NCBI GenBank assembly: GCA_963555705.1
Contig: OY743181.1
Coordinates: 22,634,513 to 22,698,512, forward strand
Origin: Ligustrum vulgare
Taxonomy: Eukaryota; Streptophyta; Magnoliopsida; Lamiales; Oleaceae
Direction: 5' to 3'
Length of the DNA: 64,000 nt
Shown here: piece by piece, positions 53,894 to 63,750 of the stretch
How the letters are laid out: each line of letters opens with the position of its first letter
Numbering within the stretch: position 1 is the first letter of the stretch
Notes under the pieces: generated by a model
Database searches by the model: none
The model's input: only the letters and a program-made list of their open reading frames with translations
Told to the model about the DNA's origin: nothing
Program-made: the position numbers and the translations under genes

Positions 53894-54190
53894 TTAATTT
53901 CTTCCTTTGATATGTTCAATTTTTAGAATAAGTTCTGTTTCATATTTTGCTTCTTTGTAATTCATTATTTGATATTCACAAAATTCTTCTATTGATCTAA
54001 GCATTAATTTTCTATGATATATTCTGTAATATTTTAGATAGTCTTCCAATGTTCTTGTTTCATCATATTTTTCTTTTCTAGTTTTCTCTTTGTCTTCTAA
54101 AATCATTTTTATTCTTGGTAATTGCTTTAAAATTCTATTATAATAATCTCTCTTTTCTCTAATAATTTTAATCTTAGCTATTCTTGTCAT
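53894..54190 (-). CDS. Viral small ORF before the coiled-coil ORF
   Basis: 98 codons from ATG at 54190; the stop coincides with the TTA target duplication of CACTA 2. Basic and Tyr/Lys/Glu-rich (TLEDYLKYYRIYHRKLMLRSIEEFCEYQ). Its place at the start of the genome suits the first small ORF of badnavirus-like or cavemovirus-like genomes. Function unknown. Confidence 0.5.
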   Translation of the reverse strand: MTRIAKIKIIREKRDYYNRILKQLPRIKMILEDKEKTRKEKYDETRTLEDYLKYYRIYHRKLMLRSIEEFCEYQIMNYKEAKYETELILKIEHIKGRN

Positions 54191-54279
54191 TTTATATTTT
54201 TTTCTTCTCTTATTTTATTAATTAAATTTATTCTTTGTTCTATTATCAAGTCTAATTTTTCATTTGTTTCTATGTCTAG

Positions 54280-54545
54280 ATATCTAACTAATTAATGATC
54301 TATTCTATGATAATCCATATTCTTCTGTGATATCATTTTGTATTAATTTTTCGGTGATGTCATTCTCTATTAAATCTAATATTTCATTTATTATAAAATC
54401 TTCTTTTATTATATTGAAATTTATTAGATCATAAATATCTATTCTTATATCTTCATCTAAATGTTTTGAGACTCTTAAGATTTCTATTTTTTTATTATCA
54501 ACTAATATTAGTGTTTGAATGATTATAAATTCTGGTATATGTTTA
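54280..54545 (-). pseudogene. Viral first ORF remnant after the primer site
   Basis: An open minus-strand stretch without a clear ATG (IRVSKHLDEDIRIDIYDLINF-like, then DLIENDITEKLIQNDITEEYG). Acidic, unrecognised, and likely part of the same coding unit as the next ORF. Confidence 0.4.
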
Positions 54546-54584
54546 ATATATTTATTTTTATTTTATTTTTTAGATCTGTTATTT

Positions 54585-54597
54585 GGCTCTGATATCA
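54585..54597 (-). other. Viral primer binding site (initiator tRNA-Met)
   Basis: The minus strand reads TGATATCAGAGCC, one base off the standard TGGTATCAGAGCC. It marks position 1 of caulimovirid genomes by convention and fits the start of the ORF series. Confidence 0.7.
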
Positions 54598-54600
54598 ATT

Positions 54601-55046
54601 GAGGGAGTGTTACTATGAGCGAACAAAAATCAATTAAAATTATATAAACAAAATTATCTAAGGACTTAAATGAAATTTTTCTATACTTGAATGACTTATA
54701 TTGTAAATTCTATGTAAGAGAGTATTTTAGGAGGTTTGAATGGTCAAAGGCTATTTATTAAATGTTATAGTTTCAAAGCTTATTTCTCAAAATTTTTTTG
54801 TTGATGGGTCTATTTATATGTATTTACCTTATTATTATTACATAATAATATAAAAAGAAAGAAAATAAACATCGAAATTGTTTGTTTTATTTATTTTGAA
54901 CCAAGAAGAAAACTGTCTTTTTTTTTTTTCATAGTTAATAACACCAAGTGAATTCGTTATTGATTTAGTTATTTTATAATTTATGATATGAAGAAGGATT
55001 TCTTACTGTAGAATCATCCCCCCCCCATTTGATATATCAAGTTTAT
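54601..55046. other. AT-rich spacer right of the virus
   Basis: No gene. Contains a T tract (54919-54931) and C9 (55018-55026). The right limit of the viral insertion lies somewhere near 54600-54650. Confidence 0.4.
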
Positions 55047-55812
55047 TTTAGTAAGTTTACTTTAGCCAAACGTGGATAGAACCGCCTAACCTAGCTCGAC
55101 AACATGGGTTGCCATTACCCACCCCCCTATTTTAGTGTCAACTTTTTATTACGTACTTTAGCCAAACGTGGATAGAACCGCCTAATCTAGCTCGACAACA
55201 TGGGTTGCCATTACCCACCCCCCTATTTTAGTGTCAACTTTTTATTACTTTAGCCTAACTTGGATAGAACCGCCTAATCTAGCTCGACAACATGGGTTGC
55301 CATTGTTAGATAATTTATTTCACAGATAAATTATTTATCTATGATCTAAAATATTCATGCTGAATTATCAAGAATTAAATAACTGAAGCGGAAGCGTACC
55401 TTAATAATACATGATTCACGATGATCGATTGCGGTGTTTGGATCTTCTAAATCAATACGTAGTCCTTATTTTCTCTCTGATGATGGGATGTCAAAGGAAT
55501 GAACAGTACGTATGATTCAGAGATCATAACCGACTTTATATACTGTATTGCCAGTTAACCTAATCCGGCCCATCATGAATTAGGTAATGGCCTGATATTT
55601 ACACATAAAATCTCGTACATTAATTAGATGCATTAAAGTCCGAATTTGACAGCCTTTTATTCAATACACAATAATTCATATATAAGCACACACGATTGAT
55701 TAAAATCCTTACGACCATTACCCACCCCCTATTTTAGTGTCAACTTTTTATTACTTTAGCCAAACGTGGATAGAACCGCCTAATCTAGCTCCACAACATG
55801 GGTTGCCATTCC
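55047..55812. repeat. Tandem repeat upstream of the O-methyltransferase, interrupted
   Basis: Four units of about 92-96 bp: TTTAGCCAAACGTGGATAGA, ACCGCCTAATCTAGCTCGAC, AACATGGGTTGCCATTACCC, ACCCCCTATTTTAGTGTCAA, CTTTTTATTAC. Units start near 55061, 55157, 55249 and 55755. The third and fourth are separated by the 410-bp insertion at 55305-55714. Confidence 0.9.
55305..55714. mobile_element. 410-bp insertion in the tandem repeat, TSD CCATT
   Basis: CCATT occurs on both sides (55300-55304, 55715-55719), inside what would be a continuous repeat unit. The piece has no coding frame. A stretch CTGAAGCGGAAGCGTACC (about 55383-55400) recalls sequence found in Copia-type LTRs. Ends become TG...CA only if the alignment is shifted, so solo LTR is likely but not proven. 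Confidence 0.6.
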
Positions 55813-55875
55813 CCAAACACTCTCCGCGAAAATATCAACGCCCACTATGGATATGGAACACAATCATTTTTACAT

Positions 55876-55883
55876 TATATATA
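55876..55883 (+). promoter_or_regulatory. TATA box of the O-methyltransferase gene
   Basis: TATATATA about 80 bp before the ATG, followed by ACCACCACTC at 55896-55905, similar to AC-type elements found in phenylpropanoid promoters. Suggestive only. Confidence 0.5.
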
Positions 55884-55964
55884 CTAATAGCATTAACCAC
55901 CACTCGACTCTACTGAAACTTTGGCAGATAAAAGCGTTTCCACTTCAGTATACATTATCAAACA

Positions 55965-57755
55965 ATGCCCAAACGCGGTTCCATGGACATTGTTGACCCC
56001 ATGGAGATTTTGGCAAAAACCCCAAACCACGATGATTATGAAGGATCAAAACACTTCGCATATGCAATGCAGCTTGTGAATTCTTCAGTGCTACCCATGG
56101 TGTTGAATGCAGCCATGGAACTGAATGTATTCGAAATTCTTGTCAAAGCTGGTCCTGATGCACAAATGTCTCCTCAAGAGATTGCGTCCCATATGCCCAC
56201 TACAAACTCGGATGCACCTGCCATGCTCGATCGGATGCTTCGGCTCCTCGTAAGCTACTCAGTGCTTGCTTGCTCCGTCAGTGATGATGGCCAACGACAT
56301 TATGGCCTGGCACCAGTCACCAAATACTTTGTGCAGAATGAAGACGGGGTTTCACTTTGCCCTCTCATGGCCTTGCTTCAGGATAAGGTCTTCATTGACA
56401 GCTGGTAATTTTTTTTAGTTCCACTGTTGATCTTGTTATATGAATGAGCGATGAGAATTAACCCTGAATAATTGAGTGCTGAATGAATCGACAGATTCAT
56501 GTTATAAACTATGAGTGATTTTATTTGGAATAGTTTTTAAGTCCCTCAGATTTTTAGCAGATTTTAATAGAAGTTGATGAAATGTTTGGTTAAAAAATTG
56601 AGATCCCATAAAATAATTCGTTGATTTTAGTCTCCCTTTGGTAAATTATTTATAAACAATTTTTCTCAAATTACTTTTGACTTAACACATTCCCCCAAAC
56701 CACTTTCAACTACATATTTTAACTTGAAAATATAACATTATTTGATTATATTATATATATAAAAACAACTTTTACCAATTAGAGGCTTAATTTTAGACTT
56801 TGACTAAGATTAAAATCTCTACATTATATATAATCCTTACCAAACAGGGGCTAAATTGCTGAGATTACAAGATCAACTTAACTCCATAATATATAGGTAC
56901 AAGCTAAAGGATGCGGTGCTTGAAGGAGGTGTTCCATTTGACAAGGTTCATGGTACTCATGCATTTGAATATCCTGGAAAGGACCCGAGGTTCAATCAAG
57001 TTTTCAACAAGGCAATGACCAATCATACAACTGTTGTTATGAAACAAATTCTTGAGCACTACAAAGTTTTCGACCACCTCAAAACTTTGGTCGACATAGG
57101 TGGGGGTCTTGGCGTCACCCTCAACATGATCACAACGAGATATCCCACCATTAGTGGTATCAATTTCGATTTGCCACATGTTATACGAGAGGCACCATCT
57201 TATCCTGGTATTTTTTTTTCTTTCGCTAACGTGCAGTTACAATGTGTTAGTTTGCTACCATTTGGTAATATTGTTGGTTAATAGTGTTTTGGCAACCTAT
57301 TTATAAACAATTTTTTATAAATATTGTTTACAAATGGCGATGTGACAACATTTTCTTGGTCCATTTTTTGAGAAGTAAAAAAGGAGGGTGGAAAATGGTC
57401 CAATAAGATGATGTCACGTGGCTATGTATAAACAAAATTTATAAGCAAAATGTAGGTGAAGTGCAAGGTGAAGTGCCAAATCAGTTACCCCAAAAGGGGT
57501 AGTTGATTACTAGTGTTAATTTGTACATATATGGTAGGTGAAGTGCTAAATACCAGTTTTGCAAATTTTCCAATTATTAAATTACAAGACAAATAATTAC
57601 GGAAAAATTTCCAGTTCTAAGAATATGGAACTCTACTAACTAGTAATAGCTTATATAAATGCTCAATTTTGAAGAAAATTTTGAATGCAGGTGTCAAACA
57701 TGTTGGAGGAGACATGTTTGAAAGTGTTCCTGGAGGAGATGCCATTTTCATGAAA
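55965..57755 (+). CDS. Caffeate-type O-methyltransferase, exons 1-3 (3' end missing)
   Basis: Three exons: 55965-56404, 56897-57207, 57691-57755, all with GT/AG borders and matching phases (a Trp codon and a Gly codon are split). Exon 1 gives the dimerisation domain ([65 protein letters not shown]). Exon 2 gives [23 protein letters not shown] and the SAM-binding motif [15 protein letters not shown], then INFDLPHVI. Exon 3 gives [20 protein letters not shown]. This is the COMT family, class II plant O-methyltransferases, which use S-adenosylmethionine to methylate phenolic hydroxyls such as those of caffeate or 5-hydroxyferulate; the cytosol is the usual place. Family members have about 360 residues; about 272 are present. 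The last exon, with the catalytic His and substrate residues, does not follow, because a Copia element starts 680 bp downstream. The exact substrate is not known. The motif has Leu where Thr is usual. Confidence 0.92.
56405..56896 (+). other. Intron 1 of the O-methyltransferase
   Basis: GTAATT at the start, ATATAG at the end, 492 bp, AT-rich. Nothing else seen. Confidence 0.85.
57208..57690 (+). other. Intron 2 of the O-methyltransferase
   Basis: GTATTT start and TGCAG end, 483 bp. Contains GTGAAGTGC(A/T)A repeated three times (57457-57550). Confidence 0.85.
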
Positions 57756-58437
57756 GTAAGTTGAAAATTTCTACATTGCTAATTAAATTGGTGTTTGTAG
57801 AAGATGCAATGTTATAATGTTGTTTTATGTATGTATATACTCACACTCCCCACACACTTGAGCTTTTGTATCCAACAAGTCATGCATCCTGTCACATTTT
57901 TTTTTATATATTGTTGAAAAGTTTTGGCACTCGAGGAATATATTAGAGACACCAAATGCCATATTTTGTATCCTATATTAGAAGGTATAAAAACGAAGAT
58001 ATATTACATATATCTAAACGTTTAAAGTGTTAGATAAAATATACAAGATATATTATAATAATGGAGAAATCAAACAGTAATTATGAATTGTAGAAATATT
58101 TTTTTATTAAAAAAGGAAGATATCGAGGAACAAATTGAACTGGAAATGAAGGTTGAATAAATCTAATATGAAAATCGAGGCACGTGTACACACCAAGGCT
58201 ATACTAGAATACAACAGAGTGGAGAAGTAGAATGAGATTCGAGTCTTTTGACTGTTAGAAAGGACTTGCTATGTGGTAAATATTGGTCTTTTCGGTACGA
58301 TATTTGTGTACAAATGTCTTGCCCACACACAAATTTAAGATCCAAAGGCAATTTCGGTCTATGATTTACATCCCTTGTGCGTGCATGTGGAGAGAGCATA
58401 TATGTCACACATGATTTCACATTTTTAAAGTGAATAC
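57756..58437 (+). other. Start of intron 3, up to the Copia insertion
   Basis: Begins with the donor GTAAGT. No fourth-exon sequence (the WxxHDWxDE region) is found before the Copia LTR at 58438. The last five bases AATAC are the likely left target duplication. Confidence 0.6.
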
Positions 58438-58951
58438 TGTAGAGTAATTGTAGCCAAGAAATTGATGAACTCACAGGTTTCGTCTCTGCCTGCCTCTTCA
58501 ACCGAGTTTTTATTTGCCTTCGTGAACCGTAGTCACGCGCCAGCCTCCATGATTGGGGGCTCAATTTTTTTAGCTTATAAATCATGCACTGCTTTTTGTC
58601 CAAGAGGGTATATAGTATCCAATTTCATCAAGCACAAGAATCACAACAATCCTAACCAAGAATACTCACATCACTCATATTTCAAGTCAATGTAGTGACT
58701 AATTTATGGAAACCCAAATACAAGAATGTAGATGTTTGATTCTTTGTCAAAGAGAGAAAACCTTTTTATCACAAATAATTTTCTATCAAATCTAGTAAAA
58801 ATGAATTTTAAAACTCCCTTTTAAAACAAGTTTAGTTCAAAACTAATTTTAACAAAATTAACAAACTTAAAACAACTCTTTACAGGTAGGAAATTACCAA
58901 AACGCCCTCACATTTTAAAACCAAATAAGTTGGTGAGACATAATTCCTACA
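58438..58951 (-). repeat. 3' LTR of the Copia element
   Basis: 514 bp. On the minus strand it starts TGTAGGAATTATG and ends ACTCTACA. The purine-rich AAGGTGAAGATT directly upstream in element sense (58952-58963) is the polypurine tract. Confidence 0.88.
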
Positions 58952-59116
58952 AATCTTCACCTTGGATCACCAACATTTCCCTATTCACTTATGGCAATAT
59001 TTTAGGACTTACTAATCTCATCATTGCTCCCCTACCTGCAATAAAAATAAAAAATAAAAAATTCAATTAGACCAAATCGATATGAAGTAAATCTAAACAT
59101 GTAAGAAATATAACAA

Positions 59117-59356
59117 CTATAAGAACCTTAGTCCCCATATCGGCGAGGTTCTTATCAATGGAATTTTTAATAAATGTACTTCACTTTGAGCTACCTTTTC
59201 TCGTATGAAGTGATACTTTACATCTCTATGCTTTGATATCTCGTGATAGATAGGATTCTTGCAAAGCATTAACGCACTTTGGCTATCTGTATAAGGTAAA
59301 ACATTATTATACAATAAATTCTACTCGTTTAGTATACCCTTTAACCACAAACACTT
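59117..59356 (-). pseudogene. Copia RNase H remnant
   Basis: The minus strand gives CLWLKGILNE, DSQSALMLCKNP and HRDVKYHFIREKV, the C-terminal half of Copia RNase H. The first half, with the YVDAD strand, is deleted, because the preceding RT piece ends FTSNPGK and passes directly to SSESKYIVIT. Inactive. Confidence 0.82.
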
Positions 59357-60330
59357 TTACAGCTTAGTTATAACAATGTATTTTGATTCAGATGAAACTT
59401 TACCTGGATTCGAAGTAAATCTACTCAAGAAGCTCATGGAATTACCTAAGTCAGGTCTAGTGGTAATCATTGAATACATGACAGAACCAATAGCATTCAC
59501 ATAAGGAATATTTTCCATTACTTTTACCTCTTCTCCGGTCTTAAGGGAATGAGATGAAGATAAATTCATATGACCAGCCAAGGGAATGTTTACAGATTTA
59601 GCATCTTTCATACCAAATGTAGTTACCAATTTTCTTAGATAGGATTCTTGTGTTATAGTTAATCTATATGCTGCCCTATCCTTAGTGATAACCATGCCTA
59701 GAATCTTTCTAGCATTCCCTAAATCAATCATATCAAATTCAGATTTTAAAAGAGTCTTTAACTTGACTATTTCAGCCTTACTACTACTCGTAAGCAACAT
59801 ATTATCTACATATAACAAAAAATAGATTTCACAACCTTTCACATTGTTATTATAGTAAAGGCATGCATCAAAATCACTCCTCTTAAAACCAATTTTCAAA
59901 ACAAATGCATCAAACCTTTTATACTATTGTCTAGGTAATTGTTTTAAATCATACAATGATTTTCTAAGTTGATACACTTTCTAAGGTTTACCCTTCACTT
60001 CAGAACCTAATTGTTGAGACATAGAAATGACATCTTCCAAATCACCATTATGGAAGGCGGTTTTCACATCAAATTGCTCCAATTCCCAATCGAATTGAGC
60101 GACCATAGCTAACATCATTTTTATGGTCTTATACTTGATAACAGGTGAAAACACTTTGGTGCAATCTATTCCTTCCCTTTGAGTGAACCCTTTGGCAACA
60201 AATTTATCTTTATACCTAGGTGGGTCACTAGATTTATTGCCGTCTTTCACTTTGTATATCCATTTGCATTAAACTATCCTTTGCTTGTCAAGCTTATCTA
60301 CAAGCACCCAAGTCTCATTCTTCTTAAGGG
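59357..60330 (-). pseudogene. Copia reverse transcriptase
   Basis: Open pieces 59981-60250 (YKDKFVAKGFTQREGIDCTKVFSPV, ELEQFDVKTAFHNGDLE) and 59357-59899 (FLLYVDNMLLTS, then SEFDMIDLGNARKILGM). The catalytic YVDD is YVDN here, which removes an essential Asp. A stop-rich gap lies between them near 59900-59980. Confidence 0.88.
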
Positions 60331-60743
60331 ATTCTATTTCCTCTCATGGCTTGAAGCCATTTATCGGATGTAGAATTCTCAATAGCTTCTATATAGGTTG
60401 ATGGTTCTAATCTAACTAGCTCTTCACCTAAAACAAATGCAAATTCATCAATGCTAAATTTTGCATATCTAGGATTAGGCTTCACCTCTCTCCTAACGCT
60501 ATCCCTAGTATGTTGGTAGTCTTCTAGACCTACTTGTTCTTTACCTAGGGTAGTATTTTCAGCTTCAAATACTTCAGGTTCGGGTTCTATAGGTGCAGAT
60601 TCAATAGTTTCGGGTGCTGTTTCCACAATTTCAGGTTCATTTTCAGCCTCTAAATGCTTGAAATTATGTGCCTTCACCTCAAATTGAACATCTTTCACTT
60701 GTGGTTGTTCTATAGGTTCTTTTTTGGACTTAAGGGAAGGCAT
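60324..60743 (-). pseudogene. Copia integrase-RT linker
   Basis: 139 open codons, Glu/Pro-rich (EPEIVETAPETIESAPIEPE), ending NPRYAKFSIDEFAFVLGEEL and TYIEAIENSTSDKWLQAM, the usual lead-in to Copia RT. Confidence 0.78.
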
Positions 60744-60828
60744 CTCTTATTTATTAAACACCACATCTCTGCTATTAGTGATCTTGATACCCTTTCACCC
60801 ATAACCTATATCCATTAACCCCAATGGG

Positions 60829-61600
60829 TTAACCTAACAACACATACTTAACAACCCTATCATCCAATTTTCCCTCTATTTGATGCGCATATGCTACACA
60901 ACCAAAAACTCTAATGTGAGACAAATTTGGAGGCTTCCCAGTCCATAACTCTTCCGGAGTCTTAAAGTCAATAGTACTTGAAGGTGACCTATTAATCAAG
61001 TCAATCGCAGAACTAGCTGCTTCACACCAAAACCCCTTAGCTACACCCGAACTCAACAACATACATCTAACCTTATCCATGATGGTCCTAATGAGCCTCT
61101 CGGCCACCCCCATTTTGTTAAGGTGTGTGCCTAACTGTCCTATGTCTTTGAATATCCCTTTCTTTGCAAAATGAATCAAATTCAATGTTACAAAACTCAA
61201 GGCCATTTTCAGTTCTTAAAGTTTTAACCTTACATCCCACTTAATTTTCAACAAGTTTCAACCACTCTCTAAACTATCTAAAGGTCTAATCTTTAGACTT
61301 TAAGGGATACATACAAGACTTCCTAATATAGTCATCTACTATAGATAGAAAATATCTCTTCCAACCATGTGTGTGATGTTTTTCCGGCCCTCATAAATCG
61401 GCATGAACATAAGTGGCTTACGTACATTGTGTGCCATCTCTCCAAAACTAAGTCTATGCGACTAACCTAGAACACAATTCTCACAAAAGGCCATCTTAGT
61501 CACTGAGTTTTTCCAACAATTTTCGATCACCTAGAAACTTCAAACCTTTATTTCCAATGTGTCCCATTCTATGATGCCATAATTCAGTGTTATTTTCATT
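60829..61600 (-). pseudogene. Copia integrase
   Basis: LWHHRMGHIGNKGLKFL (His/Cys region) at about 61535-61590, SIVDDYIRKSCMYPLK near 61340, and LRTENGLEF near 61205. Then come the 125 open codons 60829-61206 with ERLIRTIMDKVRCMLLSSGVAKGFWCEA and PPNLSHIRVFGCVAYAH. D, D and E positions can be traced, but frames change between them. Confidence 0.85.
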
Positions 61601-61904
61601 AACATATAAAGAACTCGAATCACTCGACACTTATGTATCTCCAAGTAAGTAGTATAAACCACCTCCTCTTTTAGGACCTTTCATAATTACTAATGAACCA
61701 TTAATCACCTTTAGAGTAAAATTCTCAGATTTAAACTGATAACCTTCATTTTCAAGGACACCTGGGGATATTAGGTTTCTCTTTTAATTAGGAACACACC
61801 TAACATTATAAAGAGATCTAACTATCCCATTATGCATTCTTATTGCAATGTCCTCGATCCTTTCAACAACTTGGAAATTTTTATCTCCCATGTAGACAGG
61901 ACAC

Positions 61905-62900
61905 ATATGAAAAGTGGCACCCGTGTCAAGAATCCACTCTTAATCTACATCACTCTTACTCACAGTCATCACATGCAAGCTATCAATCTCAGCCTCTAAG
62001 GCTGCATTATTTTGGGGCTCATTCACATGGTCTATCTGTTTCTTCTTAAAGTCGAAGCAATTTCTTCTAAAGTGTCTTAACTTTCCACAGTGGAAACACT
62101 TCTTATTGCTCCTATCCCTTGACTTAGACATCCCCTTGGATTTACTCTTAAATTTCTAAAATTTTTTACTACCAGCCTGTCTTTTCTCGGATCTCCCCCT
62201 AACAAACATAGCCTCTTCCCTCATGCTCCTAGAATCCTTTCTTACATCTAGCTCCCTAGACCGAAGTGTATCTATAACAATAGCTTGGGTAAGTGTATCC
62301 CTAAAGTATTTTATGGCATTCCTTACTTCTCTATAGGACTCAGGTAAAAATTCTACAGAATAACCGCTAAATTCTCATCTGCAAATTTCTTATCGTTATG
62401 TACTAAACTCTTGATAATTATGCTAAAATTATTCAAATTAGTCTCCAAATCCTAACTAGCATCCATCTTAAAGCAAAAAAGCTTCTTGGGCAAGTAAATC
62501 CTTTTATGCAAGGTCTTGGTAAAAAACAAAGAATCCAGGCCAGTCCATAAATCTCTTGCAGTCTTAAACTCATCTACTTTCCTAACAATGTTATCAGATA
62601 AGTGCAAAATAATCGAACTATATGCAATCTCATTCATTTCTTCAAGTACATTAGGTTGTGTTTCAATTCAGCAGAAAAATTTTTTGGATCATCAAGAGCC
62701 TTCGAGACCCATTGTTAAACTAGAATAGCTCTCATTTTTTGCTTCCAAGTAGAATAGTCTTCCTTTCCATCAAATTGTGACAGTTCAACCCTCGAACCCT
62801 TCATAGATTCTAAAAATGGAGAGTATGCCTTGGAAGATGAGGGCTGATCCTTTGGACTAGTCTCAGCGTTAAATAGAAAATATCTTTAAAAGAAACATTT
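61905..62900 (-). pseudogene. Copia gag with zinc knuckle, and protease start
   Basis: gag pieces at 62452-62637 (NIVRKVDEFKTARDLWTGLDSLF) and on both sides; knuckle CFHCGKLRHFRRNC at about 62053-62100 (Cys-x2-Cys-x4-His-x4-Cys complete); protease active site ILDTGATFHMC at about 61908-61940. A stop precedes the protease strand. Confidence 0.86.
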
Positions 62901-63730
62901 TACTCACGGATGAATCACACCCGAACAGTAAAAAATTTACCGAGCAAATGAATGAAAATTTATCAATGCACCAATAGATTCAAGAAAACTTTGATCAAAT
63001 ATTATAAGTACTTATCAATGACTAATCAAATTAGCATATTATTAAGCACATATATCAAGGAAAATCAGATTTCAGTTATTCACCAATTTATAGTATGTAA
63101 TTCCCATGTGAGTTCTACCAACAAGCAATAGTTAACAGTAAAGTAACCCCTAACTCTATATGGAAACATCACAATAGCCTCTAGAACATGAATTACAACA
63201 ATTAAAACAAGGGATAGCTAAACAAATCGAGTGGACCATGTCTGTAAGTCCATAATAGGGAGAGACGCGAATTGATTTTGACGAAAAAACTTCAAAATGG
63301 ACTCTGCAGGTCCTGCTGAACGTTCTGTCCAAAATTTGTGTAGCTAGAAAACACCGCCGGAGCCGTCGCCTACTGCAGCTGGAAATTGATGAACTCCACC
63401 ACAACATGCTCCTCTTCTTCACGAACACGAACCTGAAATCCGTTTGTTGATTGGAGATATATTTTGGCTGGAAAATCAATTTTTCAAGTCCGGTTAGCGT
63501 TTCACTTTTCCGGTCAAAATCACCTCCGCTAGTCATTGGATTGAGCTGACCTTCTGGTCGAATTGTCCTCTCGACTGTACGGTCCTTGTGGTGGTATTTG
63601 ATCATTGGTAGGTGGCCGAAGTGATTTTTGAGAAAGCAGACAAAATTTCTCTTCCTTCCTCGGTCTTCTTCTCTCTCTCAGACAGGCTTTCGCTTTTGAA
63701 GGTTGATTCAAGATTTCAACTTCAATCTTT
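62901..63730 (-). other. Copia leader
   Basis: Non-coding region between primer site and gag. Open frames at 63156-63605 and 63529-63735 show no known motif and are probably chance. Confidence 0.5.
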
Positions 63731-63732
63731 AA

Positions 63733-63748
63733 CATGCTCTGATGTCAT
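63733..63748 (-). other. Primer binding site of the Copia element
   Basis: The minus strand reads TGACATCAGAGC, a diverged initiator tRNA-Met site, just beside the right LTR start at 63751. Confidence 0.7.
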
Positions 63749-63750
63749 TT

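Larger units (their letters stand above)
42020..54600 (-). mobile_element. Endogenous caulimovirid (pararetrovirus), defective, split by CACTA 2
   Basis: In minus-strand sense: tRNA-Met primer site, small ORF(s), coiled-coil ORF, coat protein with zinc knuckle, movement protein, protease-like domain, second protease, RT, RNase H remnant, inclusion-protein-like ORF, 35S-type promoter with poly(A) signal, then more small ORFs. Without the 3.57-kb transposon it is about 9 kb, close to a full genome of the family. Coat before movement protein is the cavemovirus/solendovirus arrangement, though placement needs a tree. Frames are broken by stops and frameshifts, and the RT catalytic segment is deleted. 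No integrase is present, as expected for this family, so integration was accidental. Confidence 0.88.

Noticed and set aside
56904..57179. 91-codon minus-strand frame
   Set aside because: Shadow of exon 2 of the O-methyltransferase.
58199..58603. 134-codon minus-strand frame considered as an O-methyltransferase-linked gene
   Set aside because: Runs across the LTR boundary at 58438 and shows no domain.
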